A program made the translations under genes and the position numbers. From contig SDOX01000017.1 of NCBI GenBank assembly GCA_004565275.1, positions 477,898 through 541,897 on the forward strand: a stretch of 64,000 bases of DNA, read 5' to 3'. The notes beneath the pieces were generated by a model. The model had not been told where the DNA came from, searched no databases, and was given only the letters and a program-made list of their open reading frames with translations. Position 1 is the stretch's first letter, and each line of letters starts with the position of its first letter. Below, in pieces: positions 24,796 through 34,786 of the stretch. Source of the stretch: Nannochloropsis salina CCMP1776 (lineage: Eukaryota; Sar; Eustigmatophyceae; Eustigmatales; Monodopsidaceae).

Positions 24796-26424
24796 GCATG
24801 GCACGTGGGGGGGATCCCAGTGCATAGTATTCCTCGGACCAGGCTGTTACATGGCACGCTGTTGAGGTGGGGGCGAGGGGAAGAATTTGGGAAATGGGTT
24901 GTGACGGGAGTGGGGATTAGCAGGCCCAGGGCTGCGATTTTTTACACGGGGGAGGCGGGGAGGGGAAGATTGTGTGGAATATGAGTGTCAGTGCCGATGT
25001 GCAGGGGACCAGCGACGTGTCGCCCGCGTGCTTGGTTGTGAATGTGGAGGGAGGAGGGACACTCGGGGACAAGCAGGCTGGTGAAGTGGACGGATCGGAT
25101 CGAGAACGGTGTGGACGGGGCTCCGTCTTTGGAAAAGAGGGGAGCAATTTAAGGAGCGAGACGCAGACAGGAGGGCTATTCATGGACGGCTTTCACTAAA
25201 GGCGACAGGCACCGCGGTGACAAGGCCGAGGGGGACAAAAGCGCAGCCGAAGGAAATATGCGATTCCACAGAACAGTAAACCTTTGACATTTGTCTCTTG
25301 CTTGCCTCAAAAATAGAGCGACGGTCGATTGCAACTCCGCTTGCCTAGACTCTCTCCAGGTGTTCCACCAGCGGCTCTTCTCCACCACATTCTTTTCCAA
25401 TATTCAGTTTATCCTGCATCTTCCCCCATCAATAGTTGTCTTATGCACTCTATGCTTTCCTCAATCCAAACATCCGCTTTTCACACATAGGCTCCGCCAA
25501 AATGCCGAAGCAGTCTCTTCCTACCTGCACCTTTTTGATCTCCTCCCCTCTTAATTTTCAGCATTTGGTTCCTCTCCTTCCCTCCCCCACACGCGATGCC
25601 CCTTTCAGTACACATCTCCATCTGTTCCTCTCCTCCTTTGTCGTTCAAGCCTGGAGTCCTCAAGCTGGAACGCGCGTCATCTCTGTGCCCACGTCTGTGG
25701 GCAAGGGGTACCAAAAAAAGGAAGGAGACGTGAGAGAGTTTGAAAGCGCCATTTGGAAGGAAAGGCTGGTATGGGAAAGGCTGACGTCCTGACACAGGCC
25801 GTTATCCCTTAAAAGGAAAGGTCTTGTTTTCTCATCATCAAAGGGTGGAGTGAAATGGAGTACGCACGCACAGCAACAGACAAGGGAGGGGCTGGGCAAG
25901 CAAGAGGAAACCAACACGAACGCCAGGGAGGGATCATCCCTCTCTCCTTCCCGTCTTGGGAACGCAACAGGAGGAGAAAACGAGGGTCTGGGAAGGTGTT
26001 CAGAGGCGACGCCCACCGACATGCCCCGGGGAACAAGCGGTGTGGCGGTCGTTCAAAGGGTGTCTGGATCCCAGCCTCTTTCTTTCTTCCTCGATCTATC
26101 TCCCCCAGGCACCCGCTCCTCCGCATGTTCCTGCACTTTTTCAGCTCCTTCTCACGTGTCCACAACCACGCACACTCCTCCCAGACGTTGGGGGGGGGGG
26201 GGGTACAGGAAGCAAGAGGCACGATACAGACGTTCGCCACCCCCCTACACGCAATGCATCGCATCCCTCGCCTACCCATAGCTCCAAATATCCGGCTAGA
26301 CGAAATTACACAAACGCTCGACACCAAGAAGAAAGACAGTCAAAGCACGCGGTCCCTCTCCTTCACACAAAGGCTTCGAAGGGGGGGTATTCATAAGGAT
26401 GCCTACATTATCAGTCAAGTGGGG
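24796..26424. other. Convergent intergenic region
   Basis: About 1.6 kb between the CCT-alpha stop and the end of the minus-strand RNASEK-like gene. It contains a run of about 14 G at 26190-26203. Frames at 25660-26450 on both strands are GC-rich overlaps with no motif. No gene supported. Confidence 0.45.
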
Positions 26425-27127
26425 CTAGCGAGTGGTCGCACCGTATGATCCTGGTCGCTGGATGTTGAGAGAGACGTGCTCCTCCTCTTTCAGTAAACCT
26501 GCCGTCGCGGCCCGGTGCTCCTTCTTTTTCTTGTCATACATCCATGCAACCACACATAGAGCCAGGGTGCCCGCGTAAATACCCGCTGTGTCAATCGTTA
26601 GAGAGAAAAAGAAAAGGGGTGAGACCAGGACATAATCGTTGTGGCGTCCTGCAATCCACGTCCCGCCTGCATCTCTTCTCTCTTCCTTGAAGGCTCTGCC
26701 CCCGCGATCCCCAAAAGCCTGCAAAGACCGTGTCATTCCCTGGATCTTTGCCTTCTCATCTAGCCCTCAACTTGTTGACAATCTCGCGTCACGTACCGCC
26801 TCCGTAACAGGCCACGGCTGATCTGTGCGGTTCAGTTACCCCATGCACGAAGATAGGCTGTTTGTCCACAATTATCCCCAAGATGATCAAAAAGAGGAAG
26901 CCGATGATGGAAAACATGCCACAGCACGGTGCACCTGTGGAGCGAAGCAAACATTCCGGTGTGCGATATTCGTGAAGTGTGATGATATCAGCCTGAGCAT
27001 TCCCGCGGGAGTGAGGGGAAGAGAAACAACAGAGAAGAGTCGGAAAGATAGGAGGGGGGGGAGAATCGAAGAAAAGGATCCCCCTGACAGGATACTCACA
27101 GCACTCAGTCGTGCATGGTAGCGCCAT
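26425..27127 (-). CDS. RNASEK-like small membrane protein (V-ATPase accessory subunit), three exons
   Basis: Exons (plus coordinates) 27100-27127, 26797-26934 and 26425-26585 join exactly to 109 codons, giving 108 residues. Donors are T|GTGAGT and G|GTACGT, acceptors CACAG and GACACAG. The protein has a short Cys-rich N-terminus (MALPCTTECCAPCCG), TM1 (FSIIGFLFLIILGIIV), a short loop, TM2 (AGIYAGTLALCVVAWMY) and a basic KKKKEH motif then a polar tail. This two-TM layout, the CC motif before TM1 and the position of the basic stretch after TM2 resemble ribonuclease kappa (RNASEK), now known as a V-ATPase subunit. The gene is too fragmented for any single frame to reveal. Family assignment is by overall plan and short motifs only; another two-TM family is possible. 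Confidence 0.55.
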
Positions 27128-28020
27128 TGCCCTCTCCTACTTGTCCTCCTCTCAAACGCGTCGGTCTTGACTTCCAACGCGCGCACACGAAAGACTCGCT
27201 GTCTTCTTGGCAGACCTGCGCGCCGACGTCCCTTCCCCCGGTGGCGACCCTGGCAATCAAGATGGACAGTCCAAGGTATCAGACAATGCCCTGTGCGTAA
27301 GTCAGTCGTGTGATTGGTGAGGATTGGTCATATTGTGCATGGAGGGGCAATGGGTTCAGAGTATCGGAAGGGATGCCTGAAACGGCAAGATTCAGCTTCG
27401 CTCTCGCCCCCAATAATCCGTCATGTGCCCGCCAACGCGACAAGAAACCCATCCATTGCGGGCACCACGTCGCTCGGATGGGTTCGTCCGCATAGTGCGG
27501 CCGTGTGTAGGGAAGCCCGGGTTGTGACAGCCTCGGTCTGCCCGGTTCTTTTGGCGTCCGCCAGCGCCTGAGTTCTCTTGCTCGCCAATCGCTCTCTGAC
27601 TGCAACTCACGACCTGTCTAACCCGGACTCCGCCGGCACACTCAGCTTTGAGGTACCCCCGCATGCACAACAAATTACCGCCTTTGTCAACTTATTCAAG
27701 GTTTCAAAAGAGCAAGACATGTGCTATTTGTGGATTAGGTCGTCCATTTAAGTCGCCCAAACCCTCGAAGTGTCTATCTACAGTCGTCGACGTACGTGTC
27801 CGAATCTCAGCATCTAGCCAATCTATATTTTCCTAATAGGCGAACATTTGTACCACCACGAGCCCTTAAGCAGCAAATATCTCAGTGTAGCCACGACAAG
27901 GCCATAAAAGCACAGCTTAAAGCTTTAAAAAAGGATTTTTTTGTTGTCGGCCGGAATTTACGTCGCGTCGCGCAGAGCATACGTTGGTGCTGAGATATTT
28001 CCACCGCTAGCATCTATCCG
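27128..28020. other. Divergent intergenic region
   Basis: About 890 bp between the RNASEK-like start and the TLC gene start. Overlapping frames at 27279-27673 show no family features. Expected to hold both promoters. Confidence 0.45.
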
Positions 28021-28827
28021 ATGATAAGAACATTGTCAATGATGTTTGGAGAGGTTGGAATAATTGTAAATTGGTGGGAGGTACTGGTCACCGTAGTCTT
28101 TTTTTCCGTCGTCCTCCTCTTCTGGTACCAGGCAATGTGTTCCTATTTCACCCAGACGAGCAAGGACGGACAGGGGCCTTCCCAAAAGCAAAAGGCCTGG
28201 TTCCTCTCTTTCTTTATCTCCTGTCTATCGACCCCATTGGGCGTGTATTATTTGTCGCGTGCTCTTTCGCCGAATTGGGATGCTTCGGAGATGCTTGAGA
28301 CGGACGCTTTTTCTCGCATCGTTTTGACACTGTTTTGGGTGTACTTGATCGTAGACATGGCTGTTGGTTATTTTGAATATCCAGGAGAATTCGGGTTGCT
28401 GAGCGGCTGGGTGCACCATATTTTTTACGCGCTTTTTCTGGGCTATGCCTTCATGAAGGGGTACTCCATTTCCTTTACCCACACATTGATCATGGAATCC
28501 TCCTCCATTTTTCTATCGGGAGGTAGGCTCTTCCCTCGCTTGAGGTCAGATTGGGCCTTTGGGTGCCTTTTCCTTCTCTTTCGGGTGATGTATCATCTCT
28601 ACTTGCTCGTGAAGCTCTATAGCCTTCCCGCCCCCCGGGGCGCCCTCTGGCCGCCAGTCGCAGGGGTCTGGGTGTTACATCTCTACTGGTTTCGGGGATG
28701 GATGCAGGGCATGCGACGGAGGGCACGACAGAGCAAGACGGGCAAGACGTCGTCGTCGATGGCATCCCCCTGTGGCGACTCCCGGGATGCGGAAGGGAAG
28801 CCGGTGAAACGGGAGAAGTCCGCTTGA
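28021..28827 (+). CDS. TLC-domain membrane protein (TLCD/TMEM56-like)
   Basis: 268 residues, intronless, with about six TM segments from residue 18 to 230 forming a TRAM-LAG1-CLN8 (TLC) domain. Diagnostic residues include the two adjacent His in the fourth TM region (GWVHHIFYALFLGY), the Glu and Ser of LIMESSSIFLSGGRLFP, and a closing helix with FRVMYHLYLLVKLY. These match the TMEM56/TLCD4 branch better than ceramide synthases, which carry HHxxT and an extra homeobox-like region. Members act in ER or plasma-membrane lipid composition, often with no proven enzymatic activity. The C-terminus is basic and Ser-rich and ends in KREKSA. Confidence 0.75.
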   Translation: MIRTLSMMFGEVGIIVNWWEVLVTVVFFSVVLLFWYQAMCSYFTQTSKDGQGPSQKQKAWFLSFFISCLSTPLGVYYLSRALSPNWDASEMLETDAFSRIVLTLFWVYLIVDMAVGYFEYPGEFGLLSGWVHHIFYALFLGYAFMKGYSISFTHTLIMESSSIFLSGGRLFPRLRSDWAFGCLFLLFRVMYHLYLLVKLYSLPAPRGALWPPVAGVWVLHLYWFRGWMQGMRRRARQSKTGKTSSSMASPCGDSRDAEGKPVKREKSA

Positions 28828-29170
28828 CGGCAGCAGAGAGCCCGCCGGATGGGGGGCGGGGTTCAGGCATGATGGAGCTCGGGGACGGAAGCAACGCACT
28901 GCCATGCACCGTGATGGCACTGTGTAGCCTTTGTCGGAGGCCCGAGGGGCCTTTAAGGGGGGAAGCCCTCATGTCGAAAGCCGCTGGCCCGAGGGAGCCG
29001 TGGCCTGTATCATAAAATTTTAGAATAAAGCGAGAAATTGCCAATTTCAAGGGACGCGAAGTAACTCGCCAAAGCAATCCTGTCCATCCGTTTACTCCAT
29101 TTCTTTCATGTACATTGCCATGTTGTTTTGCGGGAAGACGTCTCTGAACCACCACCCCTCCCCCTCGACT
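28828..29170. other. Short convergent spacer
   Basis: About 340 bp between the TLC gene and the GCP gene end. No gene seen. Confidence 0.5.
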
Positions 29171-32100
29171 CTATCCGCCCCCCGCTCTAGATATGTCCTC
29201 GAGCCTGTCCGCTAGATACGCGCAAAACTCACTCCCTCTCCTCCCGCTCCCACCCACCTCCCTTTCAAAACTGCGGCGAACGTCTTCCCTCCCTTGTCCC
29301 CGGAGTCTGTCGGCGAGCCTGGAGAGTCGATGCCTCAGAAAGTGCTGCGCATGCGCGACGGCCCGCAGCACGTCCTGCGCCTCCCTTCCCGCCTGCGTCT
29401 GTCCCTCCCCACCTTCCCCCATGCTGCTGGCATGTCGGCGCCCTCGAGCCCCCAGCTCCCGGCTGTCCCTGTGCCACACAAGACGGAAGACGTGGCCTTC
29501 TACCTGAGAGCAGGCATGGCCCATGCTCGTCATCAAGGAAGTTACCTCCGCCTGCAACGACGGCAGCGGGGCCCCTGCATCCTCCCCTCCCGCCTTGCCA
29601 CCCTCCCTGTCGCCCTCACCCTCCACCTCCCCGTCCGGGTCCACAAAACACCTGGTGGCCACGTCTCGGATGTAGGCGGCATGCATCTCCCGCAACCGCT
29701 CCACCGTCAGGCCGTGTGCTGCCTCCGCCTGCCTCCCTCCCTCCCCATCAACCTCGACTCTGGTCCCTCCCAGGCTTTCGTGGGGGGAGGCGACGGCGTC
29801 GGGGAGGGAGGAGGGAGGGGGGGGGATATCCCTTGCCAGGGCCCCTTCCAAGGCCCGCCATCCCGGCCCATCCACCTCGGCTGCCATGTGCTCAAGGAAA
29901 GCGGATGCGACCAGGGAGAGGCGATAGAGCAAGACATGGGCGCAACGGAGGGCGAACGCGCCTTCCTCCTTCCTCGCAGAGGCCTGCTCTCCAGAGGGCT
30001 GGGGCGCGCCCCTCTTCCCCTTTGCCTTCTCGCCCCTCCCCATGTGCTTGAGCGCCACCCGGACACTTTCCCGCGTCCGTTGCACCCGTTGCAAGGACCA
30101 ATGCACACGCAGCAACAATTCGTGGACCCGCACGTAGCTTTGGATGGTGGTCTGTGGCAACACGATTCCCAACGGCCAGGGAGGGAGGTAGTCGGCGTCG
30201 AGGTCCTCCAGGGCGCCCAACCCTTCCCCTCCCACCCCATCCGTGCTACTGCTACCATCTTCTCCACCTCCCTGCTCCCCCGTTGCCATGCCCTTGCTTC
30301 TTTGCCCAGCCCGGACGTCCGCCCGGCGTCGGAGCCGGTACGAGAAACACCCCAGGTAGGCGTCGCTCTCCAGGCCCAAGGCCGACACCGCCGCCTCGAA
30401 GGCGGGCCACACATCCGCCGGTCGCGGGCCCTCCGGCGCAGCTTCCTCCTGCTGGCGAGTCTGCAGGAGGGAGACAAACTCCGAGGTCAAGGCACACCCC
30501 GCGCCCAGCAAGAGCCGACGGAGGCCTCGAATGTGTCCGAGGAAGGCCCCTTCGTCCAAAAAAAAGGCGACCGCCGTCCGCTCCACCGAGTCGCATTGAT
30601 GGGACAGGACGGCTTCCAATTTCATCAGGTCCAAGCGGCGCCCCGAAACCTTCCCTTCGCGCCTTTTTCCTGACCGACCCCAAGGGCCCATGCCGTCAAG
30701 CTCTCCTCCCTCCCACCCCCAATAAAGCACCCGCGCCCCTCCGTCCTCCTCCCTCCCTCCCTCCCTTCCTCTTCTTTCTTCTTCCCTCCCTTCCTCCACC
30801 CCTCCCTTAAGCTCCTTCCGTCCCTCTTCTGACACTCCCTCCACCCCTTGGGCCATGAGATCCATCCCTCCCACCCAGCCGCATCCTAGCTCCCATCCCG
30901 TCGTCTCCACTTCCCCTCTCTCCTTCCCTCCGCCCTTCCCTCCCTCCTCCCCCACCTCCCCCGTTTCTTCCGTCCAGTTCTCCAATGCCGGGACCGAGGT
31001 CGTTGCCTTCTTGCCGACGCTCTCCGACAATGCGTCCGGCCCCTCCTGTGCTTCTTCCCCGTCTGCAAGCATTCCTCCCTTTTCCTCCTCCACTCTTCTT
31101 TCTCCTCTCACGCCTTCTCGCCCATCGCCCTCTCCTTCCTCCTCTGGCCCTACCCTCCTCTTGGCAAGCTCCACCCGCGATACCCCTCCCTTTCCCTCCT
31201 CCCCTCCCCCGTCTCGCCCCTGCACCGTCTCTTCTCCCTCCTTCACTTTCCACTCCTTGTCCTCCACGCTCATCACCAACGCCCCTACGCTCTCCCGCCT
31301 CACGGTCCCTTCCACCTTGCCTCCAACTTGGACCCCGGGACGCTCTTCGTCCCACTCTTTGTCTCGTTCGCCCTGCCCAACTTCCTCCTCCTCCTCCTCC
31401 TCCCTCTCCTCCTCCTTCTCCTCCTCCTCCAACTCCTCCCTCTCCTTCTTCTTCTTCTTCTCCTCCTCCTCCTCCTCCCTCTCCTCCTCCACGAGTCGGA
31501 GGACGGGCGGCCACTCCTTCGCGCATTTTTGGTAGTACCCATCGTGTGCCCGGCTCAACATGTGCAGAAGTTTTCCCGCCATGACCACACGTCGAAACAG
31601 ATCTTCCTGCAAGAAGGAAGGCACCCTCGAACGGAACCTTCCCCCCTCTCTTCCCCCCCCATGCTCCTCCCCTGCTTCCTCGAACGCCAGTCTTAGGAAG
31701 TCGCTGCCGCTCGCATCGTCACCGTACCACTTCCCACCCATCCCTCCCTCCCTCGCTGCCTCCCTCGTCTCCTTAATACGGAGGGGAAACTCATGACAGG
31801 GGTCGTCATGGCGGGTGACATGACCTTGGAAGACCCACTTTTGGACGAGGAGGAGGTAGGGCGCTGCTGCTGCCTCCAAGAGAGTCAAAAAGACCGAGTT
31901 CTCTGCCGTCAAGGCGGCACAGTCTGCACGGGCCAAGGAAGGGGATTGGCGACAAGACGGCGGGGGGGAAGGTGGGAGGGAGGGAGGGAGGGAGGGAAGA
32001 TGGGGCCCGCAGGCTTGGGCGCGAAGGGCACAGCGATAGAGAGCCGCGAGGAGGCCGGCGCCCGTCTGAGGGAGGGATTGTAGGCTCAATGGAGGGGACC

Positions 32101-34198
32101 AGGGGCATGGGCCCACCCGCGGCCCGGCTTGGGGCGGGGAAGAGGGAGGCGGGAAGCAGTGGCAGAGCCCGGCCAAGGATTGAACCCAGGACCGGAGGCT
32201 CTTGGTCGCCACCCAGACCTCCAGCACGCTCGCCTGGCGCTGATTTCCCGGGCTACGACCCTTCTCAGCCCATCGAATCCCCGCAGATTCCCGTTCCTCT
32301 TCCACGCGGGCCGCCCAACACGCAAGCTCGCGACCCAGGGCGGCCGCGAAGGCCTGGTAGACTTGACTGGCCGCCCTCCCCCCCACCTTCCAGCCCGCCC
32401 TGCCGCCGCTACCGGTGGTGGTGAGAAGGCTTTGGCTCCCGAGATAAGCGCTGAGGGTCTGAAGGCGGAGAAAACAAGTACCGGCCACGGCAAAGCCGTC
32501 CAGGGCGCGTTGGATGCTCCCTGTGCTGCTGCCGACTACCCGGAGGTAGGGCCGCGGCTGGAGGGACAGGCCCTGGGTGTCAAGGAGGAAAGCCTGGGAG
32601 GGGAGGCCTCGAAGCGCCTGGAAGACCGCGTCCACGAGCATGTGCTGTTCCAAGACGGGCCCGGGGCGCGAAGGGGGGAGGACGGCGTCTAGGGCCGGGA
32701 AGGGCTCCTGGGAGAGAAGGCGGGGGGAGGGCGGAACCCAGTGGGGGCCTTTGCCAGTGGCCCAAGTACTTTCCCAGCCCAAGCACGGGCTTAGGGAGGA
32801 TGTGGGTCGGCAGGGAGGCTGTGGGGGTGGGGTAATGCACGGGTTCGTGGCCGGCAGTGGCGGATGGGGGGGCGGCGCGTCCCGACTTGGCGAGGCGACA
32901 GGGGGAGGACGACGGGAAGCCTCCACCCCATGTGCCGAGGGCAGGGGCGCTGTGTCAGCCTGAGGCCGAGCCCGGGAGCGGAGGACACGGTCGAGCGGGT
33001 CCTGGGCGCGCGTGTCCGAGAGAGGGGGAAGGGTCAGGCGCCCGCCCACATCGGGGACACCCAAGGCAGGGTGGGCCCCCGCCGGGCGGAGGGGACGCAA
33101 CGAGGACAAGAACGACGCGTCCGTCCAGGGTTTGGCCAGGAAACGCTCAGCCTCAGGCATTTTCAGGGCAGACATGGGGGGATAGGGGCCCATCTCCAGG
33201 GCGGGACGGGGCTCGGGGAGAGTGGCGAAGACCCAGCTGGGATAAAGGGTGGCGCCGCACAAGCCAGTACCTTCCTGGTGGGCGTCCCCATCCATCAGCC
33301 TTCGTTCCCCCACCACGTTCCAATCCGGTGCTGCCCGGGTCGGGAGGGCTGGATGTTCTGGCCCTGGCTCCAGTGCCTTCTCCCCACGCGTGCGTGCCCA
33401 CGTCTCTCCCAGATGTCGACATCGCCCTCTGGCCACCTCCAGTCTCCTTGAGGGCCCTGGTGGCACATGTCCTTGTTTGCTGCGATACTCTGGTCGTAGC
33501 ACGGCGTCCGACTCGGGGGTCTGTTGCCTAGACCGTGTTAACAACCCAGTAGCCAAAGGACCCAGGTCCATGGCTCCGATGCTCGCCCTCTCTTCCACCA
33601 AGCCAGGGGCGCCTGCCAACAGAGACAAGACCGTCAGGACGGAGAATGAAGGAAACACCGAGCCTTTGTCTCCACTGCTGAGAGGGTGACGTTCTTGTTC
33701 CTCTTCAAATCGTAACAGCCACGCGACAACTAGGTCCAAGGCCTCTGCCGCCTCATACTGGTGCGCCCTCTGTAGCTCCAAGGTCATCCCATGAAGACGT
33801 TGTTTTGTCGTCACATTGGTTGGCCCTAAGCTCTTGGCACTCTGATCCTGCTTATTGTGATACCGCAGCAGGATTCCATAGCTCCGAAGACTGCCAAGCG
33901 GTGCACAACTTCCTCGACATGGTGGCCTTCCTGCTTCTTCTATCGACAGCCGGACCTCAAGAGCCCGCAACAGCACAGGGATACTGGGGGTGGCAAGCGT
34001 TCCTGCTCCACTGTAATAATTATCAACATCCCCGCCACTACCCATGCCCTGTAGTTTCGCGAGAGGTGAGTGGGATATGGTAAAGGTCGATAGAAGGGCT
34101 TTCAGCGTGCCTGACTTCGCTAAATCCGGCTTGGCGAGATGGCGACGGGAGGGGAGGCAAACACACGGGGAAGGAGGTTTAAGCATGTGCGGATGCAT
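29171..34198 (-). CDS. Gamma-tubulin complex component, GCP5/GCP6-like, very large
   Basis: A single 1675-residue frame. GCP proteins bind gamma-tubulin and build the ring that nucleates microtubules. The GRIP1-like N-terminal half is visible at VFQALRGLPSQAFLLDTQG and, after a central stretch, APYLLLVQKWVFQGHV followed by a short acidic/His turn and EFPLRIK, the conserved motif before the central helix. A huge charged insert (about residues 850-1180, Glu/Lys/Gly-rich and partly repetitive) separates it from the GRIP2-like half: HQCDSVERTAVAFFLDEG, YLPPWPLGIVLPQTTIQSY and RCAHVLLYRLSLVASAFLEH. A long insertion between the halves is typical of GCP6 and, to a lesser extent, GCP5. The start may be the Met at residue 1 or 5. 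No intron was needed, notable for a gene this long; small in-frame introns in the low-complexity parts cannot be excluded. Confidence 0.7.
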   Translation of the reverse strand: MHPHMLKPPSPCVCLPSRRHLAKPDLAKSGTLKALLSTFTISHSPLAKLQGMGSGGDVDNYYSGAGTLATPSIPVLLRALEVRLSIEEAGRPPCRGSCAPLGSLRSYGILLRYHNKQDQSAKSLGPTNVTTKQRLHGMTLELQRAHQYEAAEALDLVVAWLLRFEEEQERHPLSSGDKGSVFPSFSVLTVLSLLAGAPGLVEERASIGAMDLGPLATGLLTRSRQQTPESDAVLRPEYRSKQGHVPPGPSRRLEVARGRCRHLGETWARTRGEKALEPGPEHPALPTRAAPDWNVVGERRLMDGDAHQEGTGLCGATLYPSWVFATLPEPRPALEMGPYPPMSALKMPEAERFLAKPWTDASFLSSLRPLRPAGAHPALGVPDVGGRLTLPPLSDTRAQDPLDRVLRSRARPQADTAPLPSAHGVEASRRPPPVASPSRDAPPPHPPLPATNPCITPPPQPPCRPTSSLSPCLGWESTWATGKGPHWVPPSPRLLSQEPFPALDAVLPPSRPGPVLEQHMLVDAVFQALRGLPSQAFLLDTQGLSLQPRPYLRVVGSSTGSIQRALDGFAVAGTCFLRLQTLSAYLGSQSLLTTTGSGGRAGWKVGGRAASQVYQAFAAALGRELACWAARVEEERESAGIRWAEKGRSPGNQRQASVLEVWVATKSLRSWVQSLAGLCHCFPPPSSPPQAGPRVGPCPWSPPLSLQSLPQTGAGLLAALYRCALRAQACGPHLPSLPPSLPPSPPPSCRQSPSLARADCAALTAENSVFLTLLEAAAAPYLLLVQKWVFQGHVTRHDDPCHEFPLRIKETREAAREGGMGGKWYGDDASGSDFLRLAFEEAGEEHGGGREGGRFRSRVPSFLQEDLFRRVVMAGKLLHMLSRAHDGYYQKCAKEWPPVLRLVEEEREEEEEEKKKKKEREELEEEEKEEEREEEEEEEVGQGERDKEWDEERPGVQVGGKVEGTVRRESVGALVMSVEDKEWKVKEGEETVQGRDGGGEEGKGGVSRVELAKRRVGPEEEGEGDGREGVRGERRVEEEKGGMLADGEEAQEGPDALSESVGKKATTSVPALENWTEETGEVGEEGGKGGGKERGEVETTGWELGCGWVGGMDLMAQGVEGVSEEGRKELKGGVEEGREEERRGREGGREEDGGARVLYWGWEGGELDGMGPWGRSGKRREGKVSGRRLDLMKLEAVLSHQCDSVERTAVAFFLDEGAFLGHIRGLRRLLLGAGCALTSEFVSLLQTRQQEEAAPEGPRPADVWPAFEAAVSALGLESDAYLGCFSYRLRRRADVRAGQRSKGMATGEQGGGEDGSSSTDGVGGEGLGALEDLDADYLPPWPLGIVLPQTTIQSYVRVHELLLRVHWSLQRVQRTRESVRVALKHMGRGEKAKGKRGAPQPSGEQASARKEEGAFALRCAHVLLYRLSLVASAFLEHMAAEVDGPGWRALEGALARDIPPPPSSLPDAVASPHESLGGTRVEVDGEGGRQAEAAHGLTVERLREMHAAYIRDVATRCFVDPDGEVEGEGDREGGKAGGEDAGAPLPSLQAEVTSLMTSMGHACSQVEGHVFRLVWHRDSRELGARGRRHASSMGEGGEGQTQAGREAQDVLRAVAHAQHFLRHRLSRLADRLRGQGREDVRRSFEREVGGSGRRGSEFCAYLADRLEDISRAGGG

Positions 34199-34786
34199 GG
34201 AGCCATGTCTCTCTCTGTACGGGTGCGTAGAGAGAGAGGGATAAGAAAGCAGTGGCTGACCTCCTCGACCCGTCTCAACCTGCTTCTGATTTGCTTTACA
34301 ATGCGTATTTAATTCTGTAAATTCTTGCGGGTAGTTCGTGTCTCGTGTGTCTTACTTGATGCGCCTTTTTTCGGGGCCTATGGAATTAAACGCCTCCGCG
34401 CGTATCAGAAAAAATGTAGTCACAGTATTGGTGATTTTGCTGCCAACTTCTCGAGTCTGGAGACCGTCGTCAACCATGCCGGTATGCTCCCCAAAACTTG
34501 AAATGGTATCGGTTTAGACGAAGATGCCCACAGGACAGGAGGATGAATTCTTTCCTGTAGTCAGCGCTGTCCTTACAATATTGGGGTATTAACGATCACC
34601 AGCTCAGCAACTTGTGTACATGTCGTCGCGTAAGATGGCCGCGTTTGGTACAATGGTACCCAGCTCTAATGAGACCTTTGTTCGCGCCTTTTTCAGTTTC
34701 AATTTGCCCCTCGTGTCTCAGGTACCGGGCACGCGTCGCCGCCACGTGCTAGGTCGTGAAAAGCTAAGCTTTCCATATCCCTCATC
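34199..34786. other. Divergent promoter region
   Basis: About 590 AT-rich bp between the divergent GCP and DUF1295 genes. Nothing coding seen. Confidence 0.5.

Noticed and set aside
25660-26450. Several overlapping frames on both strands between CCT-alpha and the RNASEK-like gene
   Set aside because: Compositional overlap only; no consistent frame, motif or splice structure.
30855-31584. Long plus-strand Ser/Pro-rich frames opposite the GCP gene
   Set aside because: They are the antisense of the Glu/Lys/Gly-rich insert of GCP; no start context or family.
32150-32200. tRNA-like T-loop sequence (GGTTCAATCC on minus)
   Set aside because: Lies within GCP coding sequence, and no complementary cloverleaf stems were found.
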